A program made the position numbers and the translations under genes. A stretch of 23,604 nt of DNA from JANLYQ01 sp031365725. Lineage in GTDB: Bacteria; Actinomycetota; Actinomycetes; JACCUZ01. Below the pieces are notes generated by a model. The model had not been told where the DNA came from. It saw only the letters and a list, made by a program, of their open reading frames with translations, and did no database searches. Location: the NCBI GenBank assembly GCA_031365725.1, contig JANLYQ010000125.1:1-23604 (forward strand), in the 5' to 3' direction. Shown one piece after another: positions 1 to 8,147 of this stretch. The stretch's first letter is position 1; every line of letters begins with the position of its first letter.

Positions 1-86
1 GGGGCGGGACGGAGCTATGTACGTGACAGTCGGCTCGGCCCCCGCCCCCGCACACGGGGGGGTCGTCAGGATCGGCTGAACCGACC

Positions 87-395
87 TTACAACGACGGTG
101 CGGCCTGGCCCAGGCCCTGGCCGCTCCGGAACGTCAAGGGCTCGTCGACCACGCGCACGGTGACGTCGACCAACGTCGCCGTCGCGGGCTTGTCGAGGAC
201 GAGCGACATCTCACCGAGTACGGCGCCCGGCGCGTCGATGCGCGCGATCGGAACGCCGTCACGGGACACGGAGACCGACCCTGACTCCAGGACGAGCAGC
301 CGCCCCGGCCTTGCGCCCTCGGCGATGAGGACACCTCCGGGCGGGGTGCTCTCGACCGGAAGGTCGGCGCAATAGTCCAAGAGGTCGGCCACCAC
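87..395 (-). CDS. Truncated cyclic nucleotide-binding domain protein
   Basis: 102 residues matching the beta-roll core of a CRP/FNR-type cyclic nucleotide-binding domain: a GGVLIAEG segment (about 20-27), LLVLESGSVSV (about 33-43), and DAPGAVLGEMSLVLDKPATATL (about 54-75, the region of the phosphate-binding cassette). The fold normally continues for a further 30-50 residues with the C-terminal helices. Here the similarity stops at VVDEPLTF (about residue 89) and the frame ends after a Gly/Gln-rich tail of 13 residues, so the domain looks cut short by a deletion or mutation. No HTH is present. The start is a tandem GTG-GTG with no clear Shine-Dalgarno sequence. It lies 31 nt downstream of the lipoprotein gene on the same strand. 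It could be a decayed gene or a functional mini-domain; I favour decay. Confidence 0.6.
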   Translation of the reverse strand: MVADLLDYCADLPVESTPPGGVLIAEGARPGRLLVLESGSVSVSRDGVPIARIDAPGAVLGEMSLVLDKPATATLVDVTVRVVDEPLTFRSGQGLGQAAPSL

Positions 396-426
396 ACCAG
401 TATCGGACCACGCGACCGTCTGGTGC

Positions 427-1056
427 TCAGTCGCAGGGCGGGGAACTTACGCCGGTCGCCGACCGGGTGAAACGGGCGACTCTGCCCTGCGGGTCGATGA
501 GCACAGCGCGGTTGACAGTGACGAGGCGCAGCGTGCCCTTGTGGCCGGCGAGGGTCGCCGGGCGCGAGTGATGGTCGCCGTGCCAGGGCGTGGCCAGCGG
601 CCACACCGATCCGTCGACCCGCAGCTGTGGGCCGGTGCACGAGCCGCGGACGGTGTAGCGGTAGGGCGTCATGACGCTCAGGTGCTGCGCCGGCGTCGCG
701 ACGGAGCGCAGTCCCGGGACCAAGCCGCAGCCCGCCTCTGCGTCATCCACGAAATCCGTCAGACGGAGCTGAGCGGATACGCCGAAGACCTGCCAACGCA
801 GCGGCATCGCGCCGTCACGGGCCAGGGCAACCCCACGTCGCCGACCATCGGCAGTCCGGAACACCGCCACCGCGCACTCGCCGCCGGTGCGGACACCCAG
901 GCTGATCGACGAGCTGACGTGCAGCTGCTGCTCGAACGCCGCACGGGCCCGACGCGTGACCACAGCCTCGTTGCTGCACGCGTTGAGCAGAAGCAGCGCC
1001 GCGATGATCAGGACCGCGAGCGGCCAGCACGACGCCGCCTTGCGCACCTGCCCCAC
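427..1056 (-). CDS. Putative lipoprotein, unknown function
   Basis: 209 residues. The N-terminus has basic residues (R5, K6), a hydrophobic stretch (about 11-25) and a lipobox LNAC with Cys27, so a lipid-anchored exported protein is predicted. The mature part contains four further cysteines (in GGECAV, EAGCGL, RGSCTG and the C-terminal PPCD), compatible with two extracellular disulfides. I do not recognise a named domain. Start choice is uncertain: the annotated GTG is followed three codons later by another GTG (1047) that sits behind a G-rich stretch and may be the real start. It precedes the truncated cyclic-nucleotide-binding gene on the same strand with a 31-nt gap. Confidence 0.65.
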   Translation of the reverse strand: MGQVRKAASCWPLAVLIIAALLLLNACSNEAVVTRRARAAFEQQLHVSSSISLGVRTGGECAVAVFRTADGRRRGVALARDGAMPLRWQVFGVSAQLRLTDFVDDAEAGCGLVPGLRSVATPAQHLSVMTPYRYTVRGSCTGPQLRVDGSVWPLATPWHGDHHSRPATLAGHKGTLRLVTVNRAVLIDPQGRVARFTRSATGVSSPPCD

Positions 1057-1241
1057 CCCCTCGCAGCCGAGCCTAAGCCACCAACCGCAGGCACCTCTGA
1101 CCGCTGCTAGGCCCGCGAGCGTGGGGCCCGCCTCGGCCGAACGGTCCGCCGACCTGGTCCGAACATTTGCTAAGGATCAGACGGCAGCCGGTCGAAGAGG
1201 CAACGACACAGGGGACATCGACACGATCGGGGTAGTAAGAC

Positions 1242-3839
1242 ATGACGCTGAGCCAGCAGCACTCGGAGAAGGCTCCGACGAGCGGCGCACACCGGCCACG
1301 CCGCTGGGCGATGCTGCTCACCGCAGCACTGGTCATCGCGCCAGCCATCGTCACCGGCGCCGGCAGTGCGTCCGCCTCCAGCGTGAGCTTCAACTCGGTC
1401 CCGGGTGGACCCGTGGTCCTGGACGGCAACGACCCGGCCGATCACGAAGCACAGACGACCGCCTACATCCGGAACGTCTACCGGAACCTCGACGCCAACG
1501 TGGCCAACGGGTACGTCGACAACGGCAAGGTCGCCGTGGTCGGCGCCTGCAAGGCGATGCTGGACCGCCAGAGCACCGGTGAGACCTTTGAGCAGTTCAA
1601 CAGCGCGACAGCGGTGGCCGGTCTCTTCGGCAACATCGGCGCCAACAACTACCGACACATCCACATCTGCTCGGACGAGGACAACACCCTCGCCGCACCG
1701 GTGCAGACCGAGCTCAACAACTGGGGTTCGGCGATCGTCACCCACGTCAACCGCGGCGGCGGATTGTTCAGCACCGGTCACGACTACGTGTGGCTGACCG
1801 ACCTCTTCCCGTCCCTCGTCGTCACCTTCGGCGGCACCGGCTCGTCGTACGTGACTGCGGCGGGAGCAACGTTCTTCAGCAGCCTGCCGGAAAACACCCA
1901 GGTCAACGCGATCAACCACTACACCTTCACCGGTGAGTCCTCCACCCCGCTGCAAGCGCTGCTCACGGCGTCCCCCAACGGGGCCGGCCTCCGGGTGGCC
2001 CTCGGTGGTCGCACGGTCCGGTTCCCACAGATCTCGGTGTCTGGTCCCTCCGTCAGCGACGTCGGCACCAGTCAGGCCTACACCCTCACAGCCGCTACCG
2101 CTGACGGCACCCTGTTGTCGAACAACTCCTTCAACTATGTGATCTCCGGTCCGACGAGTGCGGCGACGAGCGGCACCGCGATCACCGATGCGAACGGTCA
2201 GTACACCTTCAACTTCGCCGGCAACGCACGCGGCCGTACCACTGTCAGGGTGACCATGACTCTTGCCGGCGGGACTTCGGCGGGTGACTCTGCGAGCACT
2301 CAATGGGTGTCGTTGGCCTACGCGCCGACCAACCTCACGACCGTTGACGTAACCGGTGAACCCGGCAACGTGCAGCTCAGCTGGACCGCACCGGTGAATC
2401 CAGGCGCCACCCCGGCGGTCACCGACTACGTGCTGGAGCGCTCGACCGACGGCATCACCTGGACGACCATCTCCGACGGCACCAGCACGGCCACGTCGTA
2501 CAAGGTCACCGGGCTCGACCCCACCATCCCGTACGTCTTCAGGGTGGCTGCCGTCAACGCCGACGGCAACAGCGCCTGGTCGAACCTGTCCGCGAACAGG
2601 CCCTACCTGCCCAATGCGGTGACCTTCCCGGCCGTGCCGGACCGGGCCTTGTCCGCCGGGGCAACCTCGCCCGCGGCTAGCGCGAGCTCGGGGCTTCCGG
2701 TCACGTTGACGAGCGCCACGCCGTCGGTCTGCACGGTCTCCGGCGCCGTCGTGACACCGACCTCGGTGGGCACGTGCACCCTCACGGCAAGCCAGGACGG
2801 CGACGCGACCTACCAGGCCGCCACCTCGGTCACCCAGTCGTTCCTGGTGCTGCCTGCGGCCCCTGCGCCGCCTACCGTTACCACGACGGGCACCGGGACA
2901 GGCAACCAGACCGGCACGGTCACCGTGCCCACCGGCGGCCAGATCACCCTCCTCGACACCGCCGGCCAACCGGCCGGGACGGTGACCGTCCCAGGTGAAG
3001 GCACCTACGCTGTGGACGCGGCGACCGGCACGATCGTCTTCACGCCGGCTCCCGGCTTTTCCGGCGTGGGCACCGGCGTGGTCTTCCGGGTGACCGACGC
3101 CTACGGACAGAGCGGGACGGGCCGGTTCACACCGACCGTCCAGGCGGCTGCAGCCGCTCCGACCACTACCGCCACCGCCACCGTCACCATCGGCGGCTCT
3201 CGTCCGGCGAAGGTCCTGTCCGCTGGTGGCAGCGTGCCCACCAGTTGCTGGGTGACCGGATCGACCGTGTCGAGCTGCATCGTCAACGTCTATGCGACCG
3301 TCCGTGGACAGCAGGTGCTCATGGGCACCGGCACGGTGACCTACGCGACCGGAGCAGAGCCGGTGCGCGCCTTGACATCGGTCACGCTGAACGCACGGGG
3401 TAAGGCCCTCATGCGCAAGCCCGGTGGCCGCAAGGTCACCGTGGTCGCCACGGTGGTGCCGACCACCGGAAAGCCGCTCCAGGCGGTCGTGACCGGCGTA
3501 CGGCTGCTCCCGAAGTCACTGCGAGTCCGTCCGGTGTTCTTCAACCCCTCCAGTGCGAAGATCCGGCCGAGCGGCCTGCGCTACCTGCACCGCCTCCGGG
3601 CGCAGCTGGGCCCGGTGACCGACGTGCGCTGCGTCGGGTACACCGACTGGGACGGCCGCGGCAAGGCCAACGTCTCGCTGGGGATGGCACGAGCCAAGGC
3701 GGTATGCCGCTACCTGACCCGCGGGCTCAAGGTGACCAAGCACCTGTCCACCAAGGGGGAGCGGAAGCCGTTCGCCACCAACCACACCCACCGCGGCAAG
3801 GCGTTCAACCGTAGAACCATGATCACGCTCGGATACTGA
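1242..3839 (+). CDS. Secreted multidomain Ig/FN3/CshA protein with C-terminal OmpA-like domain
   Basis: 865 residues. A long signal peptide (basic RPRRW 18-22, hydrophobic 24-40) has probable cleavage after ASA (43-45). Residues about 50-258 form an N-terminal domain I cannot name, with GGGLFSTGHDYVWL at 172-185. An Ig-like segment follows (about 262-357), then an FN3 domain (about 359-453; LSWTAP, YVLERS, PYVFRVAAVN), a bacterial Ig-like repeat (about 455-536; its two cysteines sit in SVCTVS and GTCTLT), and a CshA-type fibril repeat (about 545-632; GTIVFTPAPGFSGVGTGVVF). Residues about 762-865 match OmpA/MotB peptidoglycan-binding domains: GYTD at 799-802, N810, RAKAV at 817-821, GERKP at 839-843 and NRR at 856-858. 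No LPXTG motif or C-terminal membrane anchor is seen, so wall retention probably relies on the OmpA-like domain. It is a single gene, convergent with asd. Confidence 0.85.
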   Translation: MTLSQQHSEKAPTSGAHRPRRWAMLLTAALVIAPAIVTGAGSASASSVSFNSVPGGPVVLDGNDPADHEAQTTAYIRNVYRNLDANVANGYVDNGKVAVVGACKAMLDRQSTGETFEQFNSATAVAGLFGNIGANNYRHIHICSDEDNTLAAPVQTELNNWGSAIVTHVNRGGGLFSTGHDYVWLTDLFPSLVVTFGGTGSSYVTAAGATFFSSLPENTQVNAINHYTFTGESSTPLQALLTASPNGAGLRVALGGRTVRFPQISVSGPSVSDVGTSQAYTLTAATADGTLLSNNSFNYVISGPTSAATSGTAITDANGQYTFNFAGNARGRTTVRVTMTLAGGTSAGDSASTQWVSLAYAPTNLTTVDVTGEPGNVQLSWTAPVNPGATPAVTDYVLERSTDGITWTTISDGTSTATSYKVTGLDPTIPYVFRVAAVNADGNSAWSNLSANRPYLPNAVTFPAVPDRALSAGATSPAASASSGLPVTLTSATPSVCTVSGAVVTPTSVGTCTLTASQDGDATYQAATSVTQSFLVLPAAPAPPTVTTTGTGTGNQTGTVTVPTGGQITLLDTAGQPAGTVTVPGEGTYAVDAATGTIVFTPAPGFSGVGTGVVFRVTDAYGQSGTGRFTPTVQAAAAAPTTTATATVTIGGSRPAKVLSAGGSVPTSCWVTGSTVSSCIVNVYATVRGQQVLMGTGTVTYATGAEPVRALTSVTLNARGKALMRKPGGRKVTVVATVVPTTGKPLQAVVTGVRLLPKSLRVRPVFFNPSSAKIRPSGLRYLHRLRAQLGPVTDVRCVGYTDWDGRGKANVSLGMARAKAVCRYLTRGLKVTKHLSTKGERKPFATNHTHRGKAFNRRTMITLGY

Positions 3840-3863
3840 CCATCCGGCCCAGGCCGACCGTCT

Positions 3864-3921
3864 GAGTGGCGCGTTGCGGGGGTCCCAGAAGTTGCGTGGG
3901 GAACCCCGGAACGCGCCACTC
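3864..3921. terminator. Long bidirectional hairpin between convergent genes
   Basis: The outer arms GAGTGGCGCGTT (3864-3875) and AACGCGCCACTC (3910-3921) are perfectly complementary over 12 bp. The inner arms (about 3877-3886 and 3899-3908) add roughly nine more pairs, leaving a loop near 3887-3898. It sits between the stop of the plus-strand surface protein (3839) and the stop of asd (3944), so it fits a shared terminator. There is no T-tract, which is common for actinobacterial terminators. It could also be a copy of a dispersed intergenic repeat. Confidence 0.7.
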
Positions 3922-3943
3922 CACGTTGGGGGACGTGGCTGGG

Positions 3944-4984
3944 TCAGCGTCGGAGGGCGATCAGCTCGGCGATCTGCACGGCATTGAGCGCAGCACCCTT
4001 GCGCAGGTTGTCGTTGCTGACGAACAGCGCCAGCCCACGCTGGTCAGGGACGCCGGGGTCCTGCCGGATCCGACCGACGTACGACGGGTCATTGCCGGCT
4101 GCCTGCAACGGCGTGGGTACGTCGACCAGCGAGACGCCGGGTGCGGACGACAGCAGCTCGCGGGCCCGCTCCACCGACAGCGGCCGGGCGAACTCGGCGT
4201 TGATCGAGAGCGAGTGCCCGGTGAAGACCGGCACCCGGACGCAGGTGCCGGACACCAGCAGGTCGGGGATGCCGAGGATCTTGCGGCTCTCGTTGCGGAG
4301 CTTCTGCTCCTCGTCGGTCTCGAAGCTGCCGTCGTCGACGACCGACCCTGCCATCGGCAGGACGTTGAAGGCGATCGGCGCGACGTACTTCGCGGGGGTC
4401 GGGAACGGGACGGCCGACCCGTCGTGCACCAGCTCGGTGGCGCGGTCGACGACCTGACGCACCTGCTTGTCGAGCTCGTCGACGCCGGCCAGGCCGCTGC
4501 CGCTGACGGCCTGGTAGGTGCTGGCGATCAGCCGCACCAGACCCGCCTCGTCGTGCAGCGGCTTGAGCACCGGCATGGCCGCCATGGTCGTGCAGTTGGG
4601 GTTCGCGATGATGCCGATCGAGGCGGCGTCGACCGCCTCAGGGTTGACCTCGCTCACCACCAGCGGCACGTCGGGGTGCATGCGCCAGGCCGAGCTGTTG
4701 TCGATGACGACGGCCCCTGCTGCGGCGAAGCGCGGTGCGAGGGCCCGCGAGGACGTGGCACCTGCGGAGAACAGTGCGATGTCGATGCCGGTCAGGTCGG
4801 CGGTCTCGGCGTCCTCGATGGTGATCTCGCTGCCGCGCCACGGCAAAGTTGTCCCCGCAGAACGCGCGGAGGCCAAGAACCTGAGGCTGGCCAACGGAAA
4901 GTTGCGCTCGTCGAGCAGTCGTCGCATGACGCTGCCGACCTGTCCGGTCGCGCCGACGACCGCCACGTGCAGACCCGCATTCAT
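3944..4984 (-). CDS. asd: Aspartate-semialdehyde dehydrogenase
   Basis: 346 residues, the normal length for the family. It catalyses NADPH-dependent reductive dephosphorylation of aspartyl-4-phosphate to aspartate-4-semialdehyde, the second step towards lysine, diaminopimelate, threonine and methionine, in the cytoplasm. Visible motifs are the dinucleotide-binding GATGQVG (11-17), SAGATSS (73-79), NSSAWR (96-101), the catalytic cysteine in NPNCTT (Cys131) and the active-site histidine in FTGHS (His257). The ATG start overlaps the ask stop in an ATGA arrangement, so the two genes are probably translationally coupled. It is the last gene of the minus-strand run and is followed by the long hairpin at 3864-3921. 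Confidence 0.97.
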   Translation of the reverse strand: MNAGLHVAVVGATGQVGSVMRRLLDERNFPLASLRFLASARSAGTTLPWRGSEITIEDAETADLTGIDIALFSAGATSSRALAPRFAAAGAVVIDNSSAWRMHPDVPLVVSEVNPEAVDAASIGIIANPNCTTMAAMPVLKPLHDEAGLVRLIASTYQAVSGSGLAGVDELDKQVRQVVDRATELVHDGSAVPFPTPAKYVAPIAFNVLPMAGSVVDDGSFETDEEQKLRNESRKILGIPDLLVSGTCVRVPVFTGHSLSINAEFARPLSVERARELLSSAPGVSLVDVPTPLQAAGNDPSYVGRIRQDPGVPDQRGLALFVSNDNLRKGAALNAVQIAELIALRR

Positions 4985-5502
4985 CTGCCCGTGCCTCCGT
5001 AGACCACGGCCTCGGTCTCCTTGGCGTCGAGCTCGAAGGCGGTGTGAACCGCGGTGACAGCGAGGTCGACCTCGGCTTCGCGCACGACCACCGAGATGCG
5101 GATCTCCGAGGTGGAGATCATCTCGATGTTGACCCCGGCGTCGGCGAGCGCGCCGAAGAAGGTGGCCGAGACACCCGGGTGGCTGCGCATGCCCGCACCG
5201 ATGAGGGAGATCTTGCCGATCTGGTCGTCGTACAGGAGATTCTCGAAGCCGACCTGGTCGCGGATGCGGTCGAGCGCGGCCATCGCGGTTTGTCCGTCGG
5301 TCGTGGGCAGCGTGAAGGAGATGTCGGTGCGACCGGTGGCGGCAGCCGAGATGTTCTGCACGATCATGTCGATGTTGATCTCGGCGGCCGACACCGCACG
5401 GAAGATCGTGGCCGCCTCACCCGGTTTGTCCGGCACACCGACGACGGTGATCTTGGCCTCGCTTCGGTCGTGCGCGACGCCGGAGATGATCGCCTGTTCC
5501 AT
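4981..5502 (-). CDS. Probable aspartokinase beta subunit from in-frame internal start
   Basis: An ATG at Met269 of the aspartokinase opens a 173-residue product consisting of the two regulatory ACT domains and starting MEQAIISGVAHD. Eight bases upstream is AAGGGA, a plausible Shine-Dalgarno sequence. Aspartokinases of Corynebacterium and Bacillus are known to be alpha2beta2, with beta made from just such an internal start, and the position after the kinase domain matches that precedent. That it is used here is inferred from the start site and the precedent. Confidence 0.6.
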   Translation of the reverse strand: MEQAIISGVAHDRSEAKITVVGVPDKPGEAATIFRAVSAAEINIDMIVQNISAAATGRTDISFTLPTTDGQTAMAALDRIRDQVGFENLLYDDQIGKISLIGAGMRSHPGVSATFFGALADAGVNIEMISTSEIRISVVVREAEVDLAVTAVHTAFELDAKETEAVVYGGTGR

Positions 5503-6306
5503 GGGCTCGGTCCCTTGTTTGTCGTCGTTCGATGTCGCTGATGTAGCTGATGTCGCTGATAGGTGAAGCCGCGGGTTGTCCGTCACCCAGGTGCCCTCGC
5601 GGGTGGAGAACGACGAGCGCACGTGCACGGGGATGCCATAGCGCCGGGCGTACTCGACGCAGCGCAGGTGCAGCACCTTCGCGCCGCATGCCGCCATCTC
5701 CAGCATCTCCTCGTAGGAGATGCTCGGCAGCCGACGGGCCGAGGGCACGATGCGCGGGTCGGCCGAGAAGACACCGTCGACGTCGGTATAGATCTCGACC
5801 ACTTCGGCCTCGAGCGCGGCACCGAGCGCGACGGCTGTGGTGTCGGAGGCGCCGCGGCCCAGAGTGGTGATCTCCTTGGTGTCCTGCGAGACGCCCTGGA
5901 AGCCGGCAACGATGACGATGGCACCGGTGTCGAGCGCGTCGCGGATGCGACCCGGCGTGATGTCGATGATGCGCGCTTTGCCGTGCGCGGAGTCGGTGAT
6001 GACCCCGGCCTGGCTGCCGGTGTAGGACCGCGCCTGGTGGCCCAGGTTGGCGATCGCCATCGCGAGCAGCGCCATCGAGATGCGCTCACCGGCGGTCAGC
6101 AGCATGTCGAGCTCGCGCGGCGGCGGCAGCGGGCTGACTTGCTGGGCGAGGTCACGCAGGTCGTCGGTGGTGTCTCCCATCGCAGACACGACCACCACGA
6201 CGTCGTGCCCGGCTTTACGGGTGTCGACGATGCGGCCCGCCACGCGCTTGATGCCCTCGGCGTCGGCGACCGAGGAGCCACCGTACTTCTGCACGACCAG
6301 GCCCAC
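4981..6306 (-). CDS. lysC: Aspartokinase, alpha subunit (internal beta start)
   Basis: 441 residues; phosphorylates aspartate at the entry to the aspartate amino-acid pathway. The N-terminal kinase domain (1 to about 245) shows KYGGSS (7-12), TAGERIS (71-77) and the TTLGRGASDTTA signature (147-158). Two ACT domains follow (about 285-355 and 365-435), typical of lysine/threonine-sensitive enzymes. The GTG start has a strong GGAGG Shine-Dalgarno six bases upstream. Residues 250-259 are a low-complexity linker from a 9-nt tandem repeat (5531-5557), making the protein longer than the roughly 421 aa I expect for actinobacterial homologues. An internal ATG at 5502 (Met269) can start the beta subunit. 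A TAGACT hexamer at 6379-6384 is a possible -10 box, which would put the small GC hairpin at 6350-6364 in the leader. Confidence 0.97.
   Translation of the reverse strand: MGLVVQKYGGSSVADAEGIKRVAGRIVDTRKAGHDVVVVVSAMGDTTDDLRDLAQQVSPLPPPRELDMLLTAGERISMALLAMAIANLGHQARSYTGSQAGVITDSAHGKARIIDITPGRIRDALDTGAIVIVAGFQGVSQDTKEITTLGRGASDTTAVALGAALEAEVVEIYTDVDGVFSADPRIVPSARRLPSISYEEMLEMAACGAKVLHLRCVEYARRYGIPVHVRSSFSTREGTWVTDNPRLHLSATSATSATSNDDKQGTEPMEQAIISGVAHDRSEAKITVVGVPDKPGEAATIFRAVSAAEINIDMIVQNISAAATGRTDISFTLPTTDGQTAMAALDRIRDQVGFENLLYDDQIGKISLIGAGMRSHPGVSATFFGALADAGVNIEMISTSEIRISVVVREAEVDLAVTAVHTAFELDAKETEAVVYGGTGR
5531..5557. repeat. 9-bp tandem repeat inside aspartokinase gene
   Basis: Three consecutive 9-nt units (GATGTCGCT, GATGTAGCT, GATGTCGCT) that encode the repeated Ala-Thr-Ser linker between the kinase and ACT regions of aspartokinase, just upstream of the internal beta start. 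The frame is preserved whatever the copy number. Confidence 0.9.
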
Positions 6307-6448
6307 AGTGGCCCTCCTCGGCGTACGACGGCAGACAGGCGGTCATCTCGCCCCGCGGCGGGGCAAGGTCTGGCGCCCAGTCTAGGGATCCGGCACACTC
6401 CGCGGCGGTTGCCGTCCGCGTCGCGAAACGGGTGGCCGCGGGCGAGAG

Positions 6449-7033
6449 CTAGCTGAGCGACTCATGACTGGCCTGCGCCAACAGGTGGTCCTCGAGGCGT
6501 ACGACGTCATCGACAGGGGTGTCGAGCCGCACGTGGGAGACGACCGAGTGCAGTGCGCGCAGCGCCGAGCTGGCGGTCGAGCCCCAGTTGGACAGGTAGG
6601 AGAACTGCCACCACCACAGCGCCTCGGTGGCCCGACCTGCGCGGTAGTGCTGCAGCCCGTGCAGCAGGTCGCTCATCACGTCGGTGATGTCGTCGGAGAG
6701 CCGGGAGGTGAAGACCTCCGGTTCCTCGGCGTAGGGGTCGAAGAGTGCGGCGTGCTCGTCGATCGGCTCGAGCAGGTTGGCCAGCGACGTGCGCAGCCCC
6801 TCGACGTCGGGGTCGAAACCGGCGTCCGGCTCGAACCGCTCGTCGGGCACCACGTCGGAGATCGCACCGAGACGACCGCCGGCCAGCAGCAGCTGCGAGG
6901 TCTCGAGCAGCAACAGCGAAATCGCATGGTCCGGCTGCTCGGCGGAGGCGATCTCGCGCACCGCGACGCAGAAGCTCTCGACCTGGTCGGCGATCTCGAC
7001 GGTGAAGTCCCCGAAGTCGTCCTCGGTGGTCAT
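6449..7033 (-). CDS. DUF5063 domain-containing protein
   Basis: 194 residues, acidic, cytoplasmic, mostly helical. The tryptophan-rich WWWQFSYLSNWG at 140-151 and the preceding LLHGLQHYRAG are the features by which I recognise DUF5063, a family commonly found beside recR and ask in actinobacteria. Its biochemical role is unknown. The ATG start is supported by AAAGGG six bases upstream. It lies about 76 nt after recR and 142 nt before ask on the same strand, within the conserved dnaX-ybaB-recR-DUF5063-ask-asd order. Confidence 0.85.
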   Translation of the reverse strand: MTTEDDFGDFTVEIADQVESFCVAVREIASAEQPDHAISLLLLETSQLLLAGGRLGAISDVVPDERFEPDAGFDPDVEGLRTSLANLLEPIDEHAALFDPYAEEPEVFTSRLSDDITDVMSDLLHGLQHYRAGRATEALWWWQFSYLSNWGSTASSALRALHSVVSHVRLDTPVDDVVRLEDHLLAQASHESLS

Positions 7034-7109
7034 CGGGTGCCCTTTCTGGTGGCGGTGCAGGTGGAGCGCGTCGCGCGTCCGGTGGGTGTGCCGGTGCTCA
7101 GTCTGCCGG

Positions 7110-7706
7110 TCATACGTCGATCAGCCGGCGTCCCTCGAAGGCACGACCGAGGGTGACCTCATCGGCGTACTCGAGGTCACCGCCCACCGGCAGCCCGCTG
7201 GCAAGCCGCGTGACACGCAGGCCCATCGGCTTGACCAGTCGGGCGAGGTAGGTGGCAGTCGCCTCGCCTTCGAGGTTGGGGTCGGTCGCGAGGATGAGCT
7301 CGGTGACGTCGCCGGCCAGCCGGGTCATCAGCTCCTTGACCCGCAGGTCGTCGGGACCAATGCCCTCGATCGGGCTGATCGCGCCGCCGAGCACGTGGTA
7401 GAGCCCATGGAACTCGCGGGTCTTCTCGATCGCCACGACGTCCTTGGGCTCCTCGACCACGCAGATCACTGCCGGGTCGCGGCGCGGGTCGCGACAGATC
7501 CGGCAGCGGTCCTGCTCGGACACGTTGCCGCAGACGATGCAGAACCGCACCTTGTCCTTGACCTCGGTGAGGGCGTGCACCAGACGGCGTACGTCGGTGG
7601 GGTCGGCAGCGAGCAGATGGAAAGCAATCCGTTGCGCGCTCTTGGGGCCGACGCCGGGCAGCCGCCCGAGCTCGTCGATGAGATCCTGGACGGCGCCTTC
7701 GTACAT
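7110..7706 (-). CDS. recR: Recombination mediator protein RecR
   Basis: 198 residues, full length for RecR. With RecO and RecF it helps load RecA at single-strand gaps. Visible parts in order are a helix-hairpin-helix LPGVGPKSAQR (16-26), a C4 zinc finger (Cys56, Cys59, Cys68, Cys71), and a Toprim domain starting AVICVVEEPKD (79-89) with the GLYHVLGGAISPIEGIGPDDL block (101-121). The ATG start lies 6 nt after the stop of the YbaB gene, which indicates co-transcription from the dnaX side. Confidence 0.97.
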   Translation of the reverse strand: MYEGAVQDLIDELGRLPGVGPKSAQRIAFHLLAADPTDVRRLVHALTEVKDKVRFCIVCGNVSEQDRCRICRDPRRDPAVICVVEEPKDVVAIEKTREFHGLYHVLGGAISPIEGIGPDDLRVKELMTRLAGDVTELILATDPNLEGEATATYLARLVKPMGLRVTRLASGLPVGGDLEYADEVTLGRAFEGRRLIDV

Positions 7707-7712
7707 CGTGGG

Positions 7713-8147
7713 CTACTGACCTGCGCCGGGCATGCCTGGGAGACCTGGCAGACCAGGCATGCCGGGCATGTTCGGGAGCCCCTGGGTGAGCGGCCCCATG
7801 GCCTGCTCCTGCATCTCGGCGGCTGCGCGGGTGGCGTCGCGGATCGCGGCGAGCACCAGGTCGGCGAGGCCCTCGGCGTCGCTGGGGTCGATGGCGCTGG
7901 GGTCGATGTCGAGCCCGACGACCTCTCCGGCGCCGGTGACCGTGGCGCGCACGAGACCGCCGCCCGCCGAGCCGGTGACCTGGGTGTCGGCCAGCTGCTG
8001 CTGTGCGGACATCAGCTGCTGCTGCATCTGCTGGGCCTGGGCCATCAGGGCGGACAGGTCGAAGGCGCCGGGCTCACCGAAGCCGCCGGGGCCGCCGGGT
8101 CCGCCGCCCATGGGAAAGCCGCCGGGCTGATCGGGGCCTGAGGACAC
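7713..8147 (-). CDS. YbaB/EbfC family nucleoid-associated protein
   Basis: 144 residues from a GTG start. The core QAQQMQQQLMSAQQQLADTQVTGSAGGGLVRATVTGAGEV is typical of YbaB/EbfC, a small dimeric DNA-binding family almost always encoded between dnaX and recR. It has a Gly/Pro/Met-rich N-terminal extension and an unusual C-terminal tail of repeated MPG/LPG triplets (about residues 124-141), collagen-like in appearance and probably disordered. The repeats come from a short tandem DNA repeat near 7730-7770. The gap to recR is 6 nt. Confidence 0.92.
   Translation of the reverse strand: MSSGPDQPGGFPMGGGPGGPGGFGEPGAFDLSALMAQAQQMQQQLMSAQQQLADTQVTGSAGGGLVRATVTGAGEVVGLDIDPSAIDPSDAEGLADLVLAAIRDATRAAAEMQEQAMGPLTQGLPNMPGMPGLPGLPGMPGAGQ

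Noticed and set aside
1170..2969. Long minus-strand open frame opposite the secreted multidomain protein
   Set aside because: Its translation is Gly/Arg/Val-rich with no recognisable domain. The plus frame carries a signal peptide and clear FN3, Ig, CshA and OmpA modules. Long antisense frames are expected in high-GC DNA.
5563..6456. Plus-strand open frame opposite aspartokinase
   Set aside because: It is complementary to the highly conserved kinase domain and has low-complexity composition and no start signal.
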